Shown: in pieces, positions 18,003-24,528 of the stretch | How positions within the stretch are numbered: position 1 is the stretch's first letter | Layout of the letters: each line of letters begins with the position of its first letter | Source: SZUA-430 sp964561925 | GTDB lineage: Bacteria > Pseudomonadota > Alphaproteobacteria > Micropepsales > Micropepsaceae | DNA: 64,000 bases | Assembly: GCA_964561925.1 (NCBI GenBank) | Contig: CAZLRW010000002.1 | Location: 40,944-104,943 of the forward strand | Direction of reading: 5' to 3' | Position numbers and translations under genes: made by a program | The notes under the pieces: generated by a model | The model's input: the letters and a program-made list of their open reading frames with translations, nothing else | Databases searched by the model: none | Told to the model about the DNA's origin: nothing

Positions 18003-19991
18003 ATGAGGCTCCAGGCACTTGTGGGTTTTTTGTTTCTGTTTGCGGCGAGCGGCTTGTCGACGAGCGCGTGGGCTGGATCGAGTGCGGACACATACGGCAA
18101 TCCGCCGGACCACGACCGACCGTTGATCTCGCCCGACGGCACGCACCTGGCGGTCATGATGCCTCTTGGCGAGAACGGAGGCATCAAGATCATCAAGCTC
18201 GGCGGCGGGGGAAGCTGTGGAATTGCACCCTCAGCGGTCAAAGTGCGCGGCATGTTCTGGGTTGCACCGAATCGCCTTGCCGTTTCGGTTAGTTTTTTCT
18301 TCCTGCCCGAGGGGGCGCCGAACGAGCCGAGATATCAAGCGGAAGTGTTCCGATACATCGTCGTGAACACCGAATGCCGCGACTCCTATGACGTTCTGCG
18401 GGATCACAAGGACTACGGCCGACTTGCCGGGTTCAGCTATGTCGGGCGAGCGGCAGACAGCAGTTACCTGCTGTTCGCCGCTTTCAATGTGCGTAGCCGA
18501 AATGTCGTCGAGAACGTGACGTCGATCCGCATGAAGTACCGCGATCGGACGAGCCTCGACGTCTACAAAATCGACACGGCGACAGGCAAGAGCGCGCCGT
18601 TTCAACCAGGTACCCCAGACACCGACAGTTGGATTGCCGATCAGGCGGGGCAGCTGCGCCTTCGAATCGACGTCGATCAGTACGGCAAGACATCCGTGTT
18701 CGCGCGCCTCGGCGACGGCGATGCATGGGACCTCGTTCACGACTCGTCGACCGTTGCCGACGATTCACGTTCGCTTTCTTTCGTCACGATGGGCAATCAG
18801 CCCGACACAGCCTACGTGATCACTCGCAACGGCGGCGACAAGGACGGCGTCTACGAGTTCAATCTGCGTTCGAAGGCCCTCGGCCGTCTTGTCTTCCAGC
18901 ATCCGAAGGTCGACGTGGACGGCGTCGCGGTTGACCCATACACCGATCAAGCTGTCGGAACGGCCTACACGGTCGACCATCCGGCGGCGGAGTACTTCGA
19001 CCGCTCGTACGCGCAACTGCAGGCCGACATCACAGCGACGTTTCCGGGCGAAAACATTCAACTGGTTTCGGTTTCGAGCGACCGCAAAAAGGCCGTCGCT
19101 CTCGTCGAGGGCCCCCAAAATCCCTCGGGGGTCTATTATCTCGCGAACATGACGGAACCCAGCATCGGGAAGATAGGTGCACGCTACGGCTCAATCGGCG
19201 CTGCAACTGTCGGAGCGGTCAAGTCGATCAGCTATCCGGCACGGGACGGCATGACGGTTCCCGCGTATCTGACCCTGCCGCCCGGTTCGCCGGGCAAGAA
19301 CTTGCCGCTTGTCGTGATGCCTCATGGCGGACCGCACCTTCGCGACACCGCGAGCTTCGATCCATGGGCGCAGTTTCTTGCATCGCGAGGTTATGCGGTG
19401 CTGCAGCCCCAGTTCCGCGGCTCGTCAGGTTTCGGTCACAAACACCTGGAAGCCGGGCGGCGGCAGTGGGGGCGCGGGATGCAGGACGACATCTCGGACG
19501 GCGTGAAGCACCTGATCGCGAATGGAACGGCCGACGCTTCAAAAGTCTGCATCTATGGCTGGTCGTATGGCGGCTACGCGGCGATGGCGGGTCTCGCGCT
19601 GACACCCGAACTCTACAAGTGTGCGGTTGCGGGCGCAGGCATTTCCGATCTGTTGCTGCTGCTTGGAGATTCTGCCCGTGAGGGGAATTGGGCGCTGAAG
19701 GTGGACAAAGCATGGATCGGAAGTCCTATCGACGATCGTGACAACCTGTCGGCCGCTTCACCCATCAAGCAAGTCGGCAAGATTCGTGCACCTCTGTTGC
19801 TCATCCATCCAAAGGACGACACGGTCGTTCCAATCCGGCAGAGCAAGTTGATGGCCGATGCTATGGCGCAAGCCGGCAAGCAGGTGGAATACATCGAACT
19901 TGAGGGCGACGATCACTGGCTTTCCAAGGCATCGACCAGCAAGCGCGTGTTGCGCGAACTCGAGCGGTTCCTGGCGCTGCACCTGAAGTAG
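18003..19991 (+). CDS. Exported S9-family prolyl oligopeptidase-type peptidase
   Basis: A 662-residue serine peptidase with a signal peptide (MRLQALVGFLFLFAASG to about SAWA), an N-terminal beta-propeller-like region and a C-terminal alpha/beta-hydrolase domain. The nucleophile is in YGWSYGGYAAMAG; Asp is in IHPKDDTVVPI and His in EGDDHWLS. A GTG 9 nt upstream (17994) is an alternative start, but AGG spacing favours ATG 18003. It probably acts as a periplasmic dipeptidyl or oligopeptidase. It splits the biotin genes and its codon use is somewhat less GC-biased than bioF. Confidence 0.9.
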   Translation: MRLQALVGFLFLFAASGLSTSAWAGSSADTYGNPPDHDRPLISPDGTHLAVMMPLGENGGIKIIKLGGGGSCGIAPSAVKVRGMFWVAPNRLAVSVSFFFLPEGAPNEPRYQAEVFRYIVVNTECRDSYDVLRDHKDYGRLAGFSYVGRAADSSYLLFAAFNVRSRNVVENVTSIRMKYRDRTSLDVYKIDTATGKSAPFQPGTPDTDSWIADQAGQLRLRIDVDQYGKTSVFARLGDGDAWDLVHDSSTVADDSRSLSFVTMGNQPDTAYVITRNGGDKDGVYEFNLRSKALGRLVFQHPKVDVDGVAVDPYTDQAVGTAYTVDHPAAEYFDRSYAQLQADITATFPGENIQLVSVSSDRKKAVALVEGPQNPSGVYYLANMTEPSIGKIGARYGSIGAATVGAVKSISYPARDGMTVPAYLTLPPGSPGKNLPLVVMPHGGPHLRDTASFDPWAQFLASRGYAVLQPQFRGSSGFGHKHLEAGRRQWGRGMQDDISDGVKHLIANGTADASKVCIYGWSYGGYAAMAGLALTPELYKCAVAGAGISDLLLLLGDSAREGNWALKVDKAWIGSPIDDRDNLSAASPIKQVGKIRAPLLLIHPKDDTVVPIRQSKLMADAMAQAGKQVEYIELEGDDHWLSKASTSKRVLRELERFLALHLK

Positions 19992-20024
19992 CGTTCGGGC
20001 GCGCGGGTCCATATTATCGGACCC

Positions 20025-21161
20025 ATGGGATCTCTCGACGAATTTGCCAGGCGCAAGCTCGAGCGGCTGGCGTCGGCTTCGCTGGTGCGGCGGCTGCGCA
20101 CGACCGACACGGGCGCGGGCCACCGGTTGCGCGGTGACGCGAGGCGCCGCGTCAATTTCTGTTCAAACGACTATTTGGGGCTGGCACAGGATGCGCGGCT
20201 TGTCGAAGCGGCGTGCGAGGCCGCTGCGAGTTATGGCGCCGGCGCAGGGGCATCGCGGCTGGTGACGGGCAATCATCCGCTCTATGCGACGCTTGAGGCG
20301 AAGATCGCGGCGCTCAAGGGCACCGAAGCCGCCGTCGTTTTCGGGTCGGGGTATCTCGCGAATCTCGGGGCGATCCCGTCGCTTGCCGGCGAAGGGGATT
20401 TGGTTCTTGCCGACGCTCTGTCGCATGCCTGCATGATGTCGGGCGCGCGACTGTCGGGCGCGCGCGTCGAGCTCTTCGCGCATAACGACGTGGACGATCT
20501 CAAGGCCAAGCTCGCGACGTTTCGCGGCGCGGCGCGGCATTGTCTGGTGATCACGGAAGGCGTGTTCAGCATGGACGGCGACTTGGCGCCGCTGCGCGAC
20601 ATCGTTTCCGTCGCGCGCGAACATGACGCCTGGACGATGACGGACGACGCGCACGGGTTGGGGGTCGTGGGCGAGGGGCGCGGTTCGGCGGCGCATTGGG
20701 GCGTGGCGCCGGACGTTCAGATGGGGACCCTTTCGAAAGCGGTTGGAGCCTATGGCGGCTATGTCGCGGCGAGCGCGGCCGTCGTCGAACTGCTGATCAA
20801 CCGGGCGCGATCGCTCATCTATGCGACGGCGTTGCCGCCGCCGGTGGTGGCGGCAGCGATTGCGGGCGTCGACATCATTGCGCGCGAACCGGCTCTGTGC
20901 GCGAGGCCCTTGGCCAAGGCGCGCGCGTTTGCGGCGGCGCTCGATCTTCCGCCCGCCCAATCGGCGATCGTGCCGCTGGTGATGGGATCGGCGTCGCGCG
21001 CGCTTGCGGCGTCGGCTGCGCTCGAAGAGGCAGGCTTTCTCGTCACCGCCATTCGGCCGCCGACCGTGCCCGACGGAACGGCGCGGCTTCGGGTGACGTT
21101 CTCGGCCGCGCATGACGATCGCGACGTGGCGGCGCTCGCCCAAGCGGTGCGTCGGCTGTGA
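20025..21161 (+). CDS. bioF: 8-amino-7-oxononanoate synthase
   Basis: PLP enzyme condensing pimeloyl-ACP/CoA with alanine, 378 residues. Alpha-oxoamine synthase motifs: FCSNDYLGLAQD, GAGASRLVTGNH, FSMDGDLAPL, DDAHGLGVVGEGRG and the PLP lysine in TLSKAVGAYGGYV. Serine palmitoyltransferase is a relative, but immediate coupling to bioD (GTGA overlap) and bioB/bioA nearby identify it as BioF. Confidence 0.93.
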   Translation: MGSLDEFARRKLERLASASLVRRLRTTDTGAGHRLRGDARRRVNFCSNDYLGLAQDARLVEAACEAAASYGAGAGASRLVTGNHPLYATLEAKIAALKGTEAAVVFGSGYLANLGAIPSLAGEGDLVLADALSHACMMSGARLSGARVELFAHNDVDDLKAKLATFRGAARHCLVITEGVFSMDGDLAPLRDIVSVAREHDAWTMTDDAHGLGVVGEGRGSAAHWGVAPDVQMGTLSKAVGAYGGYVAASAAVVELLINRARSLIYATALPPPVVAAAIAGVDIIAREPALCARPLAKARAFAAALDLPPAQSAIVPLVMGSASRALAASAALEEAGFLVTAIRPPTVPDGTARLRVTFSAAHDDRDVAALAQAVRRL

Positions 21162-21820
21162 GCGGGTATTTCATCACGGCGACAGGTACGGAGCTCGGAA
21201 AGACGCACCTCACCTGCAGTGCGATCGGCGCGTTGCGGCAACGCGGGATTCCGGTCGACGCCTTGAAGCCTGTAATCAGCGGTTTCGACCCCGACGCGGT
21301 TGACGTGAGCGACACGGGCTTGATCATGCGCGCGTTGGGGCGGCGAGCCGATGCTGCCGCCATCGCCGAGATGTCGCCGTGGCGGTTCCGGGCGCCGCTC
21401 TCGCCCGATATGGCGGCGGCGCGCGAGGGGCGGCCGGTTGCTGCCGAAGAGGTGGTCGATCTCTGCCGGCGTGCGCTCGAGACCGCTACTGGCGTGATGC
21501 TGATCGAAGGAGCGGGCGGGATCATGTCGCCGTTGGCTCAGGGCTTCACCAATCTCGATTTGCTTGTGCGGCTCGACGCGCGTGTCGTGTTGGTCGCCGG
21601 CACGTATCTGGGCACGATCAGCCACACGCTGACGGCCTGCGAGGCGCTGGCGGCGCGCGGGCGTGCGCCTTGGGCGATCGTGTTGTCCGAATCCGTCGAG
21701 AGCCCGGTTCCGCCCGGCGAGACCGCCGCGAGCATCGGGCAATTCACGGCGGCGCCGATCTATCTGATGCCGCGCGGGCAAGGCGCGCCGGACGATCTTG
21801 TCGAGGCGATGCTGGGTTAA
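21158..21820 (+). CDS. bioD: Dethiobiotin synthetase
   Basis: ATP-dependent carboxylation and ring closure of diaminopelargonate, 220 residues. The P-loop is TATGTELGKTH, with ALKPVISG following and IEGAGGIMSPL as Mg/phosphate motif. GTG start overlaps the bioF stop. Its TAA stop shares TTAA with the stop of the convergent L,D-transpeptidase gene. Confidence 0.94.
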   Translation: MSGYFITATGTELGKTHLTCSAIGALRQRGIPVDALKPVISGFDPDAVDVSDTGLIMRALGRRADAAAIAEMSPWRFRAPLSPDMAAAREGRPVAAEEVVDLCRRALETATGVMLIEGAGGIMSPLAQGFTNLDLLVRLDARVVLVAGTYLGTISHTLTACEALAARGRAPWAIVLSESVESPVPPGETAASIGQFTAAPIYLMPRGQGAPDDLVEAMLG

Positions 21821-22299
21821 GGTTTGATGACGATCGGCGTTCCGACCGAGACCATGCGGTAGATCTCTTCGATCTCGGCGTTCGTCACGGCGATGCAGCC
21901 CAAGGTCCAGTCGGGAACGACGCCCAGGGGGCGGAGCGCTGCGAGGTATTCCGGCGTGCCGTGGATCATGATCTGGCCGCCGGGAGAGACGCCTTTCGCC
22001 GCCGCTGCGGCCTGGTCGCGGCGGTTGGGGTAGGAGATGCGCAACGACAGGTGGAAGCTGGACCAAGGGTTCTTGGCGTCGATGACGTAACGGCCCTCGG
22101 GCGTGCGCGAGTCGCCCTCCTGCTCCTTGTGACCAACGGGATTTCCGCCGAGCGCGATGCGGTAGGTCTTGATCGCCTTTCGGTTCGCGTAGAGCGTCAT
22201 CACCCGTTTCGTCTTGTCGACCACAATGAGATTGGCCTGACGGGCGGAGGCTGGCGCTGCCAGGGCAAGTACAATCAACAGGGCGAAAATCGCGCGCAT
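21817..22299 (-). CDS. Exported L,D-transpeptidase (YkuD domain)
   Basis: A 160-residue protein with signal peptide MRAIFALLIVLALAAPASA followed by a YkuD domain. The catalytic block is IMIHGTPEY ... DWTLGCIAVTN, with Cys nucleophile and upstream His. It is a minimal enzyme without LysM, probably forming 3-3 peptidoglycan cross-links or lipoprotein attachment in the periplasm. Start ATG 22299 is chosen for the signal peptide. Confidence 0.9.
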   Translation of the reverse strand: MRAIFALLIVLALAAPASARQANLIVVDKTKRVMTLYANRKAIKTYRIALGGNPVGHKEQEGDSRTPEGRYVIDAKNPWSSFHLSLRISYPNRRDQAAAAAKGVSPGGQIMIHGTPEYLAALRPLGVVPDWTLGCIAVTNAEIEEIYRMVSVGTPIVIKP

Positions 22300-22462
22300 G
22301 GGGGCCTTGCGTCTTGGGGTGCGGCTTCTTGCCAGCGAAAAGCGGCAATCGATTGACGTAACCGCGCCTTGTTGCCGGATTTCCGCCGTATTTGAGTCAT
22401 GATGCTTTCGGCGCGAGAATGGTCCGCCGGTCTGGGTCCGGCTCACACACGGGAAAATTGTC

Positions 22463-23545
22463 ATGATGCGCGTATCTGCGTTTCTTGCCGCGCTGAGCTT
22501 TGCGCTCGCGGGCGCCGCGGCGGCGGCTCCTATTCCGCCGGGCAGCTATCAGTCGACGTGCAAGGACATCTATGCGGACGGCACGACACTATCGGCGACG
22601 TGCCGGGGGTCGTTCGGCCAGTGGAACTACAGCACGCTGCGCGACTATCGCGATTGCGAGGGCGACATCGCGAACGAGCGCGGACGCCTCGTCTGCCGCG
22701 ACGATCCCTACGACGACGGCGACGACCAATGGCTGCCGCGCGGCAGCTACCGCGAGACGTGCCGGCGCGCGCGCGTCGTGGACCGGACGCTCACCGCCGA
22801 ATGCGTCGACCGCAACGGCAATTGGCGCTACAGCGAACTCGTCGACTTCAGCCGCTGCCGCGGCGACATCGCGAACGCGAACGGCCGGCTCGTCTGCCGC
22901 AGCGACGACGACGATGACGATTGGGCGCCGAACGGAAGCTATCGCGACACGTGCCGGCGCGTGAACGTTCAAGAGGGCACGTTGACGGCCGAGTGTCGCG
23001 ATCGCGACGGACGCTGGCGCTACACGGAGCTGCCCAATTACCGTTCGTGCCGCGGCGACATCGCGAACGTGAACGGCATGTTGCGCTGCCGGTTCGGCGA
23101 CGACGACAACGGCGAGTTGCCGGACGGGAGCTGGCGGTCGAGCTGCCGCAATGCGCGCGTCGTCGGGTCGATCCTCTATGCGCAATGCCGCAACAGGTAC
23201 GGCGAATGGCGCAACACGTCGCTCGATCTGCGGAACTGCGAGCGGGACGTGCGCAATGTCGACGGCAGGCTCGTCTGCGGCGGCGCCGGCGGCTTCGGCC
23301 GGATCACGCTCTACAGGCACACGAACTTCGGCGGGAAGTCGCGTACGTTCACGTCGGACGTGCCCGACCTCAACCCGTATGCGTTCGGCAACCTGGCTTC
23401 GAGCGTGGTCGTGCAGGGCGGCGTCTGGCAACTGTGCGACAGGCCGAATTACCGCGGCTATTGCATCGTCATCGACCGCACGAACGCGAATCTTTGGACG
23501 CTCGGCTTCAACGACCGGGCGGAATCGGTCAGGCGCGTCCGCTAG
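22463..23545 (+). CDS. Secreted protein with four CVNH-type repeats and a beta/gamma-crystallin domain
   Basis: A 360-residue secreted protein. Signal peptide to about residue 22. Then four repeats of 51-52 residues (27-78, 94-145, 158-209, 222-272), each of the form GSY..TC..(about 12)..A.C....G.W....L....C..DI.N..G.L.C. This is the cyanovirin-N homology (CVNH) pattern, with four cysteines per repeat. The first three linkers are short and acidic (Asp-rich). Residues about 279-360 form a beta/gamma-crystallin unit (LYRHTNFGG, LASSVVVQGG, LCDRPNYRGYC, AESVRRV). CVNH domains usually bind carbohydrate and crystallin units often bind calcium; the role here is inferred only. A strong terminator follows. 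Confidence 0.85.
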   Translation: MMRVSAFLAALSFALAGAAAAAPIPPGSYQSTCKDIYADGTTLSATCRGSFGQWNYSTLRDYRDCEGDIANERGRLVCRDDPYDDGDDQWLPRGSYRETCRRARVVDRTLTAECVDRNGNWRYSELVDFSRCRGDIANANGRLVCRSDDDDDDWAPNGSYRDTCRRVNVQEGTLTAECRDRDGRWRYTELPNYRSCRGDIANVNGMLRCRFGDDDNGELPDGSWRSSCRNARVVGSILYAQCRNRYGEWRNTSLDLRNCERDVRNVDGRLVCGGAGGFGRITLYRHTNFGGKSRTFTSDVPDLNPYAFGNLASSVVVQGGVWQLCDRPNYRGYCIVIDRTNANLWTLGFNDRAESVRRVR

Positions 23546-23578
23546 CGCTGGCGGCCTGCGATTTGCTAGGACTAACGG

Positions 23579-23600
23579 AGGCCGGACGGATGTCCGGCCT
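23579..23600 (+). terminator. Rho-independent terminator after the CVNH gene
   Basis: Perfect 9-bp stem AGGCCGGAC / GTCCGGCCT with loop GGAT, followed by TCGCTTTTC. It lies 34 nt after the CVNH stop and ends about 10 nt before the ribosome site of the dienelactone hydrolase gene. Confidence 0.75.
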
Positions 23601-23624
23601 TCGCTTTTCGGGAGGAGTTTGTTC

Positions 23625-24461
23625 ATGGAAACCGTTCAACTCGACCGGCGCGCGTTTGCCGTGACGGGCCTTGCCGCCGGGTTTGCGCTGTCGGTGCAGC
23701 CGGTCGCGGCCTCGACGATTGCGACGGACGCTGCGGGGCTCGATGCGGGCGAGGTCAAGATCCCGGTCCCCGACGGCGAAATTCCCGCCTATCGTGCGAT
23801 GCCCGCGAAAGGCACGAAACTTCCCACGATCGTCGTGATCCACGAGATCTTCGGCGTGCACGAGTGGATCAAGGACATCTGCCGGCGCTTCGCCAAGCAG
23901 GGCTATCTGGCGGTCGCGCCCTACGTCTATTCGCGTCAGGGCGATGCAATGGCGTATACCGACATCCGAAAGCTCGTCGAAGAACTGGTCGCGAAGGTCG
24001 ACGACACGGTCGTGCTCAGCGATCTCGATGCGACCGCCAAGTGGGCGGCGGCGAACGGCGGCGACGGTGCGAAGCTCGGCGTCACGGGGTTCTGCTGGGG
24101 CGGACGGCAGACGTGGCTCTACACGGCGCACAACGCAAACGTGAAGGCGGGCGTCGCGTGGTACGGGCGGCTGACGCGGCCCGACGGGAACACGCAGCCC
24201 AAGCATCCGGTCGAAGTGGCGTCGGCGCTCAAAGGTCGGGCGCTCGGGCTCTACGGCGGGCTGGACAAGGGCATCCCTCTGACGCAGGTCGATGCGATGC
24301 GTGCGGCGCTCAAGGTCGCCGGCGACGCGAAGTCGGAGATCGTCGTCTATCCGCAGGCCGATCACGGTTTCTTGGCCGATTACCGGCCGACCTACAACGA
24401 GGCCGCCGCTAGGGAAGCCTGGGCGCGGTGTCTCAAGTGGTTCAAGGATAACGGCGTGTAA
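23625..24461 (+). CDS. Tat-exported dienelactone hydrolase family protein
   Basis: A 278-residue alpha/beta hydrolase. The start at 23625 has a GGAGGAG ribosome site 7 nt upstream. The N-terminus DRRAFAVTGLAAGFAL is a Tat-type signal peptide. The catalytic triad of the DLH family is visible: Cys in GFCWGGRQ, Asp in YGGLDKG, His in QADHGFLAD. EIFGVHEWIKD is the usual family block. It probably hydrolyses a lactone or ester in the periplasm; substrate unknown. Confidence 0.9.
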   Translation: METVQLDRRAFAVTGLAAGFALSVQPVAASTIATDAAGLDAGEVKIPVPDGEIPAYRAMPAKGTKLPTIVVIHEIFGVHEWIKDICRRFAKQGYLAVAPYVYSRQGDAMAYTDIRKLVEELVAKVDDTVVLSDLDATAKWAAANGGDGAKLGVTGFCWGGRQTWLYTAHNANVKAGVAWYGRLTRPDGNTQPKHPVEVASALKGRALGLYGGLDKGIPLTQVDAMRAALKVAGDAKSEIVVYPQADHGFLADYRPTYNEAAAREAWARCLKWFKDNGV

Positions 24462-24528
24462 GGCGTGGCACGGGACGGGCGCTTGCGCATAAGGTCAGGC
24501 CGATAGTGCAACCGATCGTCGTCCGTCC

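Noticed and set aside
20025..21161. Serine palmitoyltransferase instead of bioF, to pair with the KDSR-like SDR
   Set aside because: The GTGA coupling to bioD and adjacency to bioB/bioA fit biotin synthesis; no SPT-specific feature was seen.
22689..22920. Repeated Asp codons and repeat-like DNA in the CVNH gene as a possible CRISPR or microsatellite
   Set aside because: The repetition follows coding repeats of about 190-200 bp with divergent DNA. No spacer-repeat structure was seen anywhere in the window.
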